DNA from: Hyphomonas neptunium ATCC 15444
Lineage (GTDB): Bacteria; Pseudomonadota; Alphaproteobacteria; Caulobacterales; Hyphomonadaceae
DNA length: 64,000 bases
Assembly: GCF_000013025.1 (NCBI RefSeq)
Contig: NC_008358.1
Span: forward strand, 62,001 to 126,000
Direction of reading: 5' to 3'
Shown here: piece by piece, positions 54,258-62,622 of the stretch
Layout of the letters: every line of letters begins with the position of its first letter
Numbering within the stretch: the stretch's first letter is position 1
Notes under the pieces: model-generated
The model's database searches: none
The model's input: only the letters and a program-made list of their open reading frames with translations
What the model was told of the DNA's origin: nothing
Program-made: the position numbers and the translations under genes

Positions 54258-54797
54258 ATGCATGTGATCTTCGCTGCGTTTGCCATTCTGACTGCCGTTG
54301 CCGTGTGGACCTGGCGCCTGCGGATGGCGCGGCGCGGCCTGGATGAGCTCGGTGAGGTGGCCAAGACGGTTGCCAATGCGCCCCGGCGGCTTGCCTTCAA
54401 ATGGCGGGCCGGGAAGGGCGGCATCGAACTGGTCGAAGATCCGCGCGAGGCAGCCGCCATCATGATGATGATGATGGCCCTGGCGCGCGGCGGTCCGCTG
54501 AGCCCGCAACAGGCCGATGTGATCGAGGACGAGATCAAAACCCATTTCGGCTTTTCCGATCCTGAAGCGGAAGACCTCGCCGCGCATGCGGCCTGGGTCG
54601 GCGGAAGCCAGCTGCCAGGGGATGAACAGATGCGCCGTCTCAGCCGGCTGGTCGTAACGGCGCCCCAGCTGAGCCCGAAAGAAGTGGTGGATCTCGATGC
54701 GATGCTGGTGGCCGTGTCGGAAGCGGAGGGTCTGCCGACACGGGCGCAGATGACGCTGCTGCAGATTTACCGGGACATGGCCGGGCTCAAGACCTAG
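54258..54797 (+). CDS. Hypothetical membrane-anchored helical protein with a TerB-like look
   Basis: A 179-residue protein. An N-terminal helix (about 2-21) is hydrophobic and probably spans the membrane, followed by a basic stretch. The rest is helical, acidic and Ala/Leu-rich, with GFSDPEAEDLAAHAAWVGG, RLSRLVVTAPQLSPKEVVDLDAML and AEGLPTRAQMTLLQIYRDM. The shape recalls TerB-like helical bundles, but the match is weak. Five consecutive Met codons at 54462-54476 are an ATG simple repeat. Function unknown; it starts about 74 bp after the PQQ gene's terminator. Confidence 0.65.
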   Translation: MHVIFAAFAILTAVAVWTWRLRMARRGLDELGEVAKTVANAPRRLAFKWRAGKGGIELVEDPREAAAIMMMMMALARGGPLSPQQADVIEDEIKTHFGFSDPEAEDLAAHAAWVGGSQLPGDEQMRRLSRLVVTAPQLSPKEVVDLDAMLVAVSEAEGLPTRAQMTLLQIYRDMAGLKT

Positions 54798-54867
54798 GGC
54801 GCAGCCGCTTTAAGGTTGCGGGGATTGCCTGTTGCATCAGGACTCCTGGGCTCTATGTCTTTTCGTC

Positions 54868-55692
54868 ATGACAACACCGTTGCCAAAAGAATATCTGGCC
54901 AAGGCGCGCTCCGAGACCTGGGTAAACTTCTCCATTCTCCGGCATGGCGCGTTTGATGGCTTTCTTGTCACGTCGAAGAATTCCGGCACGCACTGGATGA
55001 TGTACATGCTGTCGGTGGCACTTGCCGATTCGTATGGCATTGAGCGGCCGAAGTATTATTCGGAGAATGCGTTGCGGCCGTATATCGGCTTTCCAACAGA
55101 CAAGCCGGTCTATCCGCAATTGCCGCGCCTGGCGCGTAGCCATACCATTCCGCACCGTCTGGCAGACTGGGACTGGGCGCGGCGTCTCGCGGGACTGCCC
55201 AATTACGTCCTCGGTATCCGTCACCCGATGGCGATCCTGGCCTCCCACCATGCCAAATGGGAGTATGACATCCAGGTGAGCTGGCTGGATTATCTCAAGG
55301 GCGATCCGGGCGGGGCCCGCTTCCGGTGTGATCTTTACTGGCTGGCGCGCTTCTGGAACCGCTGGGGAGAGATTGAGGCGGCCTATCCTGAGACGATCCT
55401 CAAGGTTCAGTATGAAGAGACCCAGCGCAATCCGCGCGCGACGCTGGAAGCGATTGCAGCCCATTGGGGCATCGCGCTGACGCCTGAAGCGATCAAGGCC
55501 GCGCTGTTTGCCGGCACCAAGGAAGAGATGGCCAAGAAGGCCGATCCGGACGGCGAGCCAAACGTGCTGCAGAACCGCAAGCAGTCACTGGCCGAGCTGT
55601 TTACCGGTGAGGCGATGGACATTTATACGGCGCATATCCGCACGCTGTTCCGGCATGATCTGGGGTATGACCTGCTCACGCCTCCGGCTTGA
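54868..55692 (+). CDS. Sulfotransferase-family protein
   Basis: A 274-residue PAPS-dependent sulfotransferase-like protein. The 5'-phosphosulfate loop is TSKNSGTHWMMYML (about 35-48), and the 3'-phosphate region is GIRHPMAILASHH (about 115-127). A YWLARFWNRW stretch and the C-terminal helix follow. The ATG at 54868 is preferred over a TTG at 54832. The 3' end overlaps the convergent GST gene by 17 bp. Substrate unknown; typical ones are sugars, phenols or lipids. Confidence 0.82.
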   Translation: MTTPLPKEYLAKARSETWVNFSILRHGAFDGFLVTSKNSGTHWMMYMLSVALADSYGIERPKYYSENALRPYIGFPTDKPVYPQLPRLARSHTIPHRLADWDWARRLAGLPNYVLGIRHPMAILASHHAKWEYDIQVSWLDYLKGDPGGARFRCDLYWLARFWNRWGEIEAAYPETILKVQYEETQRNPRATLEAIAAHWGIALTPEAIKAALFAGTKEEMAKKADPDGEPNVLQNRKQSLAELFTGEAMDIYTAHIRTLFRHDLGYDLLTPPA

Positions 55693-56368
55693 GATAACCG
55701 CTGGAGCGGCCTTCCGGGCCATAGCTGATCCACCAGGGCTCCGCAGCAGCCTGGGCCTCCAGTTCCGTGAACAGAGGATCTTCCAGGACGGCGGCGGCAT
55801 AGTCTGCTGCTGCGCCTGTGAGCGGGAGGCCAAAGGTGCGGAAGCGCGTGACGACGGGCGTGTAGAACGCGTCGGCCGCAGACCAGGCGCCGAAGAGGAA
55901 GGGACCGGGTTCGTCCGTATTCTGACCATGGGTTTCGCGCAGATCCGACCACATTTTCTGAATGCGGGAAATGTCGGCCTCCAGGGCTTGGGTCATCTGC
56001 GGAGCGGGCGCGCGACCGCGAATGTCCATCGAGCAGGCCTGGCGCAGCGCGGCGAAACCGGCATGCATTTCGGATGAAACAGCGCGCGCAATGGCGCGCC
56101 GGGTCGCATCTTTTGGCCAGATCACGCCGGGCTCAGTCAGTTCGGCGACAAATTCGGTGATGGCGAGACTTTCCCAGATTTCCGTCCCGTCCCAGATCAG
56201 CAGCGGCACCTTGGCGGTGGGGCTGATCTCTTTCAGGTGAGCTGTCGTCTCGGGAAAGTCGAGGGGGATGATTTCCTCCTCAATGCCCAGACCCGCCTTG
56301 CGGACAACCAGAAGCGGGCGGATCGACCAGCTGGAATAATTGAGATTGCCGGAGATGAACTTTCTCAT
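55676..56368 (-). CDS. Glutathione S-transferase family protein
   Basis: A 230-residue protein with the thioredoxin-like N-domain (RKFISGNLNYSSWSIRPLLVVRKAGLG, then PTAKVPLLIWDGTEIWESLAITEFVAEL) and a helical C-domain (ALEADISRIQKMWSDLRE, FGAWSAADAFYTPVVTRF). NYSSWS near residues 9-14 may supply the catalytic Ser. The start at 56368 overlaps the stop of the yciI gene by four bases, so it is the second gene of that pair. The divergent TetR gene and its operator at 56784 could control both. Confidence 0.88.
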   Translation of the reverse strand: MRKFISGNLNYSSWSIRPLLVVRKAGLGIEEEIIPLDFPETTAHLKEISPTAKVPLLIWDGTEIWESLAITEFVAELTEPGVIWPKDATRRAIARAVSSEMHAGFAALRQACSMDIRGRAPAPQMTQALEADISRIQKMWSDLRETHGQNTDEPGPFLFGAWSAADAFYTPVVTRFRTFGLPLTGAAADYAAAVLEDPLFTELEAQAAAEPWWISYGPEGRSSGYLKPEA

Positions 56369-56661
56369 GCGGGCTTGCCTTCCCCGATGGCCCATCGCGT
56401 TTCGTTGATGCGGACCTCTCCGAAGACGCCGGCTTTGGTGTAGGGGTCTTCGGCATTGATCGCGCGGGCTGCGCTGGCGCTTTCGGCGACGATCAGGAAG
56501 ACCGAGCCGACCATTTTACCGTCCTCGCTGAGCAACGGTCCGGCCATGCGGCACGCGGCGCCGAGGCTCGCGACCCATTCCAGATGGGTGGCGCGTGTGG
56601 CGGCGCGGCGCTCGGCGCCATCGGTTTCGTTGTCGAGGCAGTGCAGACAGAAAAGCGGCAT
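56365..56661 (-). CDS. YciI family protein
   Basis: A 98-residue YciI-like ferredoxin-fold protein. The features are MPLFCLHCLDN, an arginine-rich RRAATRATHLEWVASLG, SEDGKMVGSVFLIVAESASAARAINAEDPY and GVFGEVRINETRW. GGGAGA with 8-nt spacing favours 56661 over 56670. YciI proteins are small enzymes or binding proteins of mostly unknown role. It overlaps the GST gene and lies divergent to TetR, so possible control by TetR is inference. Confidence 0.88.
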   Translation of the reverse strand: MPLFCLHCLDNETDGAERRAATRATHLEWVASLGAACRMAGPLLSEDGKMVGSVFLIVAESASAARAINAEDPYTKAGVFGEVRINETRWAIGEGKPA

Positions 56662-56783
56662 CGCAGGCATCTCCCGTGTGATCTGCCGCCGCTATGGCAC
56701 AGACCGGATGGGAGTGTCATCGCCCTTCTTGGGGCTTGGGCCTCTATACTGCGAATGTCCTGTAGATGACACAAATTGGATAT

Positions 56784-56805
56784 TGAACGCTGTATTGATC
56801 GTTCA
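56784..56805. promoter_or_regulatory. Operator 1: TGAAC-N12-GTTCA upstream of tetR
   Basis: A 22-bp inverted repeat with arms TGAAC and GTTCA at exactly 12-nt spacing (a sixth base pair, G/C, extends the arms). It covers a candidate -35, TTGATC (56795-56800), of the tetR promoter; TACACT (56817-56822) would be the -10. Size and symmetry are typical of TetR-family operators. The same layout occurs again at 57516-57537. Confidence 0.65.
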
Positions 56806-56828
56806 GCAATTTGCTGTACACTGCGCCG

Positions 56829-57518
56829 ATGACCCAGATCGATGATACCCGGAAGATGATTCTCCACGCGGCCGTGGAACGCATTCTTCACTATGGCTAC
56901 TCGAAGACAACGATGGCGGAGATTGCCAAGGACTGCAACATGTCCGCCGGCAACATCTATCGCTTCTTTGCGTCCAAGCTTGATATTGCCGAGGCGATGG
57001 CCCGCAAGTTCAACGAAGAAGCCTATGAAACCTTTGGGGTTATCGTTGCGCGCAAGGCATCTGCGGCTGACCGGATGCGCGAGATTTTCCACTACGAGCT
57101 TGCCCGAACCTACTCGGCCATCGATGAGGATGCCAAAATCCTCGAAGTCGCCGAAGTGCTCGGCGATGAGCGCCCGCTCTATATGAATGACAAGCTGGCG
57201 ACCGAGCGGACCTATCTGGTCAAGATCCTGAATGACGGGGCCGCTTCCGGCGAATTCCGCAAGCTCGACAATCCCGATGTGGTCGCCGAGATGTGGCAGT
57301 CGGCGCTGATGAAATTCCGCTTTCCGCAGCTTTTCTCGAAACTGACCCTGCCCAAGCTTCAGCGCGAAATTGACGGCGTGATGGACCTGTTGCTGGCGGG
57401 TCTTTCGCCGGGCGCAACGCTTCCGCCGCCCTGGGATGGCGTCACGGCGGCCACCGAAGCGGCCTGCGCTGAAACCAGCGGAATGATCCTGAAAAATAAA
57501 TTAAACGCTGATCATTGA
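56829..57518 (+). CDS. TetR-family transcriptional regulator
   Basis: A 229-residue repressor. The N-terminal HTH (about 10-55) contains KTTMAEIAKDCNMSAGNIYRFFASK; the C-terminal ligand domain is helical, with HYELARTYSAIDEDAKILEVAEVLGDERP and a long RFPQLFSKLTLPKLQREIDGVMDLL. The ATG at 56829 is preferred over 56811 because the conserved part starts there; it has no ribosome site, and TACACT ends six bases before it, so a leaderless message is likely. One operator lies upstream, overlapping its own promoter, and another covers its stop codon, ahead of a small gene. Autoregulation and control of that gene are inferred. Ligand unknown. Confidence 0.92.
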   Translation: MTQIDDTRKMILHAAVERILHYGYSKTTMAEIAKDCNMSAGNIYRFFASKLDIAEAMARKFNEEAYETFGVIVARKASAADRMREIFHYELARTYSAIDEDAKILEVAEVLGDERPLYMNDKLATERTYLVKILNDGAASGEFRKLDNPDVVAEMWQSALMKFRFPQLFSKLTLPKLQREIDGVMDLLLAGLSPGATLPPPWDGVTAATEAACAETSGMILKNKLNADH

Positions 57519-57537
57519 ACAAAATCGAATTCGTTCA
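57516..57537. promoter_or_regulatory. Operator 2: TGAAC-N12-GTTCA at the tetR stop
   Basis: The same arms and 12-nt spacing as operator 1, overlapping the tetR stop codon (57516-57518) and directly adjoining the -35 of the next promoter. Repetition of an identical architecture on both sides of the regulator makes it a strong candidate binding site. Confidence 0.65.
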
Positions 57538-57566
57538 TTGATTATCCCTCAATGGGGTGCTATATG
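57538..57566 (+). promoter_or_regulatory. Promoter of the small gene after tetR
   Basis: TTGATT (57538-57543) and TATATG (57561-57566) are separated by 17 bp. Operator 2 ends at 57537, directly before the -35, so a bound TetR protein could block RNA polymerase. Confidence 0.55.
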
Positions 57567-57618
57567 ATGTTTATGGGCGGCGGTGGTCGCTGCCCGGCCC
57601 CATCGAAAGCACACTCCC

Positions 57619-57732
57619 ATGTCTCCCTCGTCCCAGGAAAACCGTCAGGCCCTCATGTCCTTCCTCGCGGCCATTCCCGCGACCGCCCTCGTCATGTGGG
57701 CGACGCTGCAACTGGCGCATTTCGTCGGTTGA
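57619..57732 (+). CDS. 37-residue membrane peptide, likely TetR-controlled
   Basis: ATG 57619 opens a 37-codon frame ending TGA 57730-57732. The sequence starts MSPSSQENRQALMSFLAA, followed by a hydrophobic run through IPATALVMWATLQLAHFVG, one probable helix (about 14-36). It lies about 52 bp after the promoter at 57538-57566, with operator 2 upstream and a strong terminator about 100 bp downstream, so it is the only protein frame I can support in this transcript. A weak GAAAG-type site precedes it. No family recognised. Confidence 0.5.
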   Translation: MSPSSQENRQALMSFLAAIPATALVMWATLQLAHFVG

Positions 57733-57830
57733 GATTGCCTCTAACGAGGCTTTGCCGCGGGCGCTTCCCCTGTCGCCCGCAGGCCAGGTCAGGCAGATGC
57801 GGGGTTTCCTCCCACCCGCAGCCTGGCGAA

Positions 57831-57865
57831 ACGGGCGCCTCTCACACAGGCGCCCGTATTTTTTT
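57831..57865. terminator. Strong terminator downstream of the tetR/small gene region
   Basis: A perfect 10-bp stem (ACGGGCGCCT 57831-57840, AGGCGCCCGT 57848-57857) with a 7-nt loop and a T-rich run. It ends just before the convergent tsaD stop at 57883. Confidence 0.88.
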
Positions 57866-57882
57866 GACCTGAAGTGAGCCCG

Positions 57883-58971
57883 TCAGGCTTTCGCGCCGCG
57901 CCGGCCGGCACCGAAGACAGGGTCTGCTTTTGCGGATGCTTCGTCGAGCGGCCAGCGTGGCCGGGCCGATGAGGCGAGCCCATCTGTTTCACACAGGCCA
58001 GCGGCAAGATGTTCGGCCCCGGCAAGAGCAATCATGGCGGCATTATCGGTGCAGTGGCGCAGGGGCGGGGCGATCAGGCGCGCGCCCTGCGCGGTGGCGG
58101 CCGTCTCCAGCGCGGCCCGGATGGCCTTGTTTGAGGCAACGCCCCCGGCGACCACGAAGCGCTTGTCGCCGGCCCCCGCGTCAAACCCTTCCAGCGCGCG
58201 GCGGGCCTTTTCCGCCAGCACGTCACAGATCGCGGCCTGGAAGCTGGCGCAGATGTCGGCCTTTTCCGCTTCGCTCTTTGCGTTTGCGGACGCGCGGGCC
58301 ACGGCGGTCTTGAGGCCGGCAAAGCTCATGTCGAGACCGGGGCGGTTCAGGAGCGGGCGTGGAAAGTCGTGGGCCTTCGGGTCGCCGTTTCGCGCCAGGG
58401 CTTCCACCGCCGGGCCGCCGGGAAAGCCGAGGCCGAGGAGCTTGGCCACCTTGTCGAAGGCTTCGCCCACCGCGTCATCTATTGTTGAGCCGAGGCGGCG
58501 ATAGTCGCCCAGGCCGCGCACGTCCAGGAACTGGCAATGCCCGCCCGAGACAAGCAGCAGGAGATAGGGAAAGGGGCAGTCTTCACTGAGGCGGGGGGAA
58601 AGCGCGTGGCCTTCCAGATGGTTGACCGGGATGAAGGGCTTGCCGGCGGCCTGGGCGATGGCCTTGCCGGTCATCAACCCGACAAGCACGCCGCCGATGA
58701 GGCCGGGGCCGGCTGTAGCGGCGACGCCGTCAAGCTCAGCATAAGAGAGGCCCGAGGCATTCATGGCGGCCGCGACGGTCAGGTCAGCCAGCTCGGCATG
58801 CGCGCGGGCGGCGATTTCCGGCACGACGCCGAGATAGGGCGCGTGCTCGGCCAGCTGTGTGCGGATCACATCTGACAGGAGCGTTGCCCGGCCATCCTCA
58901 TAGCGCAGCACGGCGGCGGCGGTCTCGTCGCAGCTTGTCTCGATACCGAGGATCGTCAGGGACTTGCTCAT
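57883..58971 (-). CDS. tsaD: tRNA N6-adenosine threonylcarbamoyltransferase
   Basis: A 362-residue ASKHA-fold enzyme that completes t6A at position 37 of ANN-decoding tRNAs. [13 protein letters not shown] (9-21), H118 and H122 in HLEGHALS for the metal, and the GGHCQFLDV block are visible. The ATG at 58971 is preferred; the longer frame adds MRA. There is no ribosome site; instead TATATG (complement of 58978-58983) ends six bases before the ATG. Essential; partners TsaB, TsaC and TsaE are elsewhere. Separated by 44 bp from the YceI gene. Confidence 0.96.
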
Positions 58972-58977
58972 CGCCCG

Positions 58978-58983
58978 CATATA
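58978..58983 (-). promoter_or_regulatory. Candidate -10 of leaderless tsaD promoter
   Basis: On the minus strand GCTATATG is followed by CGGGCG and the ATG. The same arrangement, GCTATATG plus six bases plus ATG, occurs before lepA (62504-62509). No -35 of good fit was seen. Confidence 0.4.
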
Positions 58984-59015
58984 GCGGGGGCGGGGGCAGG
59001 ATAGAAGCGGCTAAG

Positions 59016-59756
59016 TCAGGGCGCCTCTGGCGTGGCCGTCTCTGGTGCAGGCGGGCCGGTGAATTCGGCGTCGATCCAGAACTTCACCTCATCGCCCACG
59101 CCCATGTCCGAGCCTTCGGGCGGCAGGCCATACGTCATGCCGAAGGCCGAGCGGCTGAGGCTGCCCGAAGCGTGGAAACCTGCGCGGGCGTTCGGATCAT
59201 AGGGCGGGTAGCCCGGATAGGCGCCATTGAAATGGGCCTTGAAGGTCAGAGGCAGGGTGGCGCCCATGAAAGTGAGGTTGCCGGTCACGTCGGCGTCTGC
59301 CGGGCCGGTCTGCCGGATTTCAGTGGAGGTGAAGGTGATGTCCGGGAAGGCCGCGGCGTTGAACCAGTCCGCCCCGAGCAGCGTTTCAAGGAAGCCATCA
59401 GGCGGGGTGGGGATGGTCAGCGAGGTGGGGTCCACCGTGGCCGTCAGGGTGGCGGCTTCCGGCGCGGCGGGGTCAATCGTCAGGGTCGCGTCAAAGCGCG
59501 TGAACTGGCCGACATAGTTTGAAAAGCCCAGATGATCGGCGGCGAAGACAAGGCTCGCATGGTGCTTGTCGAGGTTATAAACGCCGGCGGCCGCGCCATT
59601 TGCCAGGGCGGGATCGGGGACGATCGGGGCCATTGCGGCGGCGGCTGGGGCAGCGCCCGCGGCCGGGGCAGCCGGCGCGGCCGCCTCTGGTGGGCTGGCG
59701 CAGGCGCTGAAGCTGAAGGCGGCAAGCAGGAATGTGGCAATCGGGCGGGCGGGCAT
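59016..59756 (-). CDS. YceI family lipid-binding periplasmic lipoprotein
   Basis: A 246-residue protein. The signal has a Cys at residue 19 in FSAC, a passable lipobox. A Pro/Ala-rich linker (24-57) leads to the YceI lipocalin-like barrel, with YNLDKHHASLVFAADHLGFSNYVGQF, TLTATVDPTSL, FPDITFTSTEIRQTG and VTGNLTFMGATLPLTFKAHF. Residues of the YceI fold bind polyisoprenoids or amides. Ends with DEVKFWIDAEF and a Pro-rich tail. Anchor inferred. Confidence 0.88.
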   Translation of the reverse strand: MPARPIATFLLAAFSFSACASPPEAAAPAAPAAGAAPAAAAMAPIVPDPALANGAAAGVYNLDKHHASLVFAADHLGFSNYVGQFTRFDATLTIDPAAPEAATLTATVDPTSLTIPTPPDGFLETLLGADWFNAAAFPDITFTSTEIRQTGPADADVTGNLTFMGATLPLTFKAHFNGAYPGYPPYDPNARAGFHASGSLSRSAFGMTYGLPPEGSDMGVGDEVKFWIDAEFTGPPAPETATPEAP

Positions 59757-59954
59757 GGAGAACTCCTTTCGCAGTCAGGCGTGCCCTGTGTGCACCTTCC
59801 GGGGCGGCGTTACCAGCCAGGAAATAACGGCGCGGGGCGGGCAGGAAGGCCTGCGGACAACTGACGAGATAGATGAAATTTCACCGGCTGCGCCAACGGC
59901 TTCTGAGGGTCTTGCTGACAGGCTTTGCAGAATCGGACGTGGAAGGAGCAACCG
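59757..59954. other. Intergenic region, no gene recognised
   Basis: About 200 bp between the YceI and 59955 genes holds no convincing frame. A good ribosome site, GGAAGGAGC, lies at its right end before the next ATG. It must hold divergent promoters. Confidence 0.35.
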
Positions 59955-60161
59955 ATGGGACGCAAAAGCGGTGTTCTGGAGTTTCGCCGGCCGAAACAGC
60001 GGTATGTGCCGGTGAAGCGCCGCGCGAGCAAATTCCGGCCAAAGGGGCTTTCCTCGCGGGCCTATGGGCCGCACTCGGTGGGACCGATGCTGCGGATGTG
60101 GATGTTGGTTACGGTGTGCGTTCCGGCATTGGCTTGGGCTGTCTTTTCCAATCCGTTTTGA
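59955..60161 (+). CDS. Small basic protein with C-terminal membrane helix, 68 residues
   Basis: The start at 59955 has GGAAGGAGC nine bases upstream. Residues 1-40 are strongly basic (MGRKSGVLEFRRPKQRYVPVKRRASKFRPKG), followed by LRMWMLVTVCVPALAWAVFSN, one hydrophobic helix near the end. The cytosolic basic part could bind nucleic acid or acidic lipid headgroups. I recognise no family. The next gene, MAPEG, follows 85 bp later on the same strand. Confidence 0.65.
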   Translation: MGRKSGVLEFRRPKQRYVPVKRRASKFRPKGLSSRAYGPHSVGPMLRMWMLVTVCVPALAWAVFSNPF

Positions 60162-60246
60162 CGCGGATCGAATAGCGCTTGATTGTCTTGAGGGCAGGCT
60201 GGCAGACTTCCGGTGTCTTCACTTTGGAGAAAACTGGGAGTTGCAC

Positions 60247-60672
60247 ATGACCACCGCGATACTTCTGCCTGTTGCCGTACTTGTTGCCTGGACGCTGATT
60301 GTCTGGGCGTGGATGCTCGCCACGCGTGTTCCGGCCATGCAGAAGGCGCGGCTGCACCCGGAGAAGGCCAAGCATACGCGCGGGGATGCGTGGAACGCGC
60401 TGCCCTCTGAAGTTCGTCAGATAGCGGACAATTATAATCATCTGATGGAGCAGCCGACGATCTTTTATGCGATCGCGCTGGTGCTGGCGGTCAGCGGTGA
60501 GGCTGGCTTGATCGATGTGGGGCTTGCCTGGGCATATGTTGGTCTGCGGATCATCCACTCGCTCTGGCAGGCGACGAAGAATGTCGTGATGATTCGGTTT
60601 TACCTTTTCGTGGTGTCCACGCTGATGCTGTTCCCGCTGGCGGGGCGGGCGATTTATCTGCTGGTGAGCTGA
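60247..60672 (+). CDS. MAPEG family membrane protein
   Basis: A 141-residue protein with four hydrophobic segments in the MAPEG layout: AILLPVAVLVAWTLIVWAWMLATRV, an RVPAMQKARLHPEKAKHTRGDAW loop, NHLMEQPTIFYAIALVLAVSG and RIIHSLWQATKNVVMIRFYLFVVSTLM. MAPEG relatives include glutathione transferases and eicosanoid enzymes of the membrane; the bacterial role is unclear. GGGAG precedes ATG 60247. Ends 19 bp before the lepA stop in the convergent gene. Confidence 0.85.
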   Translation: MTTAILLPVAVLVAWTLIVWAWMLATRVPAMQKARLHPEKAKHTRGDAWNALPSEVRQIADNYNHLMEQPTIFYAIALVLAVSGEAGLIDVGLAWAYVGLRIIHSLWQATKNVVMIRFYLFVVSTLMLFPLAGRAIYLLVS

Positions 60673-60681
60673 GGCGGGCGT

Positions 60682-60705
60682 TGGATGGGGATCAATCCCC
60701 ATCCA
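60682..60705. terminator. Hairpin between MAPEG and lepA
   Basis: An 11-bp perfect inverted repeat (60682-60692 with 60695-60705) with a 2-nt loop overlaps the lepA stop. There is no T run, so its effect is uncertain. Confidence 0.4.
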
Positions 60706-62497
60706 TCCTGAGCGCGGCCACAAACGCTTCCTGCGGGATTTCCACCTTGCCGAACTGGCGCATGCGTTTCTTGCCGGCGGCCTGTTTGTCGAGGAGTTTG
60801 CGTTTGCGCGTGGCGTCGCCGCCATAGCATTTGGCGGTCACGTCTTTCCTCATGGCACTGATGGTTTCGCGCGCGACGACCCGGCCGCCGATGGCCGCCT
60901 GGATCGGGATTTTGAACATCTGGCGTGGGATCAGCTCTTTGAGGCGCTCGCACATCTGACGGCCCCGGCTTTCGGCGCGGTCGCGGTGGACGAGCATGGC
61001 GAGCGCGTCGACAGGCTCCTCATTGACGAGGATCTGCAGCTTGACGAGGTTTTCGGCGCGGTGGCCGATGAGGGTATAGTCAAAGCTCGCATAGCCGCGC
61101 GAGATGGATTTCAGGCGGTCGTAAAAGTCGAACACCACCTCGTTGAGGGGCAGTTCGTATTTCACGCAGGCCCGTCCGCCTACGTAGGATAGCTCGATCT
61201 GGATACCGCGGCGATCCTGGCAGAGTTTCAGGATGGAGCCGAGATATTCGTCGGGCGTGTAGATCGTCGCGGCAATCCACGGCTCACGGATTTCGGTGAT
61301 GCGGACAACGTCGGGCATGTCTGCCGGGTTGTGCAGCTCGATCTCGGTGCCGTCGGTCATCGACATTTCATAGACAACACTGGGCGCGGTCGCGATGAGG
61401 TCGAGGTCAAACTCGCGGGAGAGGCGCTCCTGGATGATTTCGAGGTGGAGCAGGCCGAGGAAGCCGCAGCGGAAGCCCATGCCGAGCGCGGCGGAGGTTT
61501 CCATCTCCCAGGTGAAGGACGCATCATTGAGGCGCAGCTTGCCCATCGCGGCGCGCAGGTCGTCAAAGTCGCCTGCATCCATCGGGAAGAGACCGCAGAA
61601 GACGACCGGCTGCACATCTTTATAGCCGGGCAGGGCTTTGTCGGTCGGGCGTTTGTCTTCGGTGATCGTGTCACCGATCGAGCAATCGCCGACTTCCTTG
61701 ATCGAGGCGACGAAATAGCCGACCTCGCCGGGGCCGAGAGCATCGGCTTCGGTGAGCTTGGGATTGAACGTGCCGACCTTGTCGATCTCGTAGACGCCGC
61801 CGGTGCGCATCATGCGGATCGTCTGTTTCTTCTTCAGGATGCCTTCATGCACGCGCACGATGACGACGACGCCGAGATAGGGGTCGTAATAGGCGTCCAC
61901 GAGGGCGGCTTTCAGCGGCGCGGTGTGGTCGCCGCCGCGCGGCGGGGGCAGGCGGTTGACGATGGCTTCGAGCACGTCGGGAATGCCAAGGCCCGTCTTG
62001 GCCGAAATCTGCACGGCGTCAGAGGCGTCAAGGCCGATGATTTCCTCGATCTGCTCCTTAACCCGGTCCACATCGGCGGCAGGCAGGTCGATCTTGTTGA
62101 GGACCGGCACGATCTCATGGTTCTGGTCGATGGCCTGGTAGACGTTGGCGAGCGTCTGGGCTTCCACGCCTTGCGAGGCGTCCACCACCAGCAGAGAGCC
62201 TTCGCAGGCGGCCAGACACCGGGAGACTTCATAGGCAAAGTCGACGTGTCCGGGGGTGTCCATGAGGTTCAGCGTATAGGTTTCCCCATCGCTGGCCGTA
62301 TAGGACAGGCGCACGGTCTGGGCCTTGATGGTGATGCCGCGCTCTTTCTCGATATCCATCGAGTCGAGCACCTGCTCACTCATTTCACGGTCAGTGAGGC
62401 CGCCGCAGGCCTGAATCAGGCGGTCGGCTAGGGTCGATTTCCCATGGTCGATATGGGCAATGATCGAAAAATTACGGATTTTATCGCGCGGTGTCAT
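60692..62497 (-). CDS. lepA: Elongation factor 4 (LepA)
   Basis: A 601-residue ribosome-associated GTPase. AHIDHGKS (14-21), DTPGHVDF and NKID define the G domain, with EF-Tu-like, EF-G III/V-like domains and the LepA-specific C-terminal domain ([32 protein letters not shown]). The start at 62497 gives [13 protein letters not shown]. No ribosome site is seen, but TATATG (complement of 62504-62509) ends six bases before the ATG. EF4 affects initiation/elongation under ionic stress. Ends convergent to MAPEG. Confidence 0.96.
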   Translation of the reverse strand: MTPRDKIRNFSIIAHIDHGKSTLADRLIQACGGLTDREMSEQVLDSMDIEKERGITIKAQTVRLSYTASDGETYTLNLMDTPGHVDFAYEVSRCLAACEGSLLVVDASQGVEAQTLANVYQAIDQNHEIVPVLNKIDLPAADVDRVKEQIEEIIGLDASDAVQISAKTGLGIPDVLEAIVNRLPPPRGGDHTAPLKAALVDAYYDPYLGVVVIVRVHEGILKKKQTIRMMRTGGVYEIDKVGTFNPKLTEADALGPGEVGYFVASIKEVGDCSIGDTITEDKRPTDKALPGYKDVQPVVFCGLFPMDAGDFDDLRAAMGKLRLNDASFTWEMETSAALGMGFRCGFLGLLHLEIIQERLSREFDLDLIATAPSVVYEMSMTDGTEIELHNPADMPDVVRITEIREPWIAATIYTPDEYLGSILKLCQDRRGIQIELSYVGGRACVKYELPLNEVVFDFYDRLKSISRGYASFDYTLIGHRAENLVKLQILVNEEPVDALAMLVHRDRAESRGRQMCERLKELIPRQMFKIPIQAAIGGRVVARETISAMRKDVTAKCYGGDATRKRKLLDKQAAGKKRMRQFGKVEIPQEAFVAALRMDGD

Positions 62498-62503
62498 CGG
62501 GCG

Positions 62504-62509
62504 CATATA
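62504..62509 (-). promoter_or_regulatory. Candidate -10 of leaderless lepA promoter
   Basis: On the minus strand GCTATATG is followed by CGCCCG and the ATG: the same spacing as at tsaD. No clear -35. Confidence 0.4.
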
Positions 62510-62622
62510 GCGGGCACTTGCGCGCTGGGAAAGTGGGCGCAGGCGGGCGGGATGTGGGTCTTCGCCTTGCGAGTGCCATAAACGTCAGTTAGCCTTCGTT
62601 TTCCCCTTTGGAGGATGACCTT

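Noticed and set aside
61331-62431. A 366-codon plus-strand frame opposite lepA
   Set aside because: Antisense to lepA, which is certain; no domain seen.
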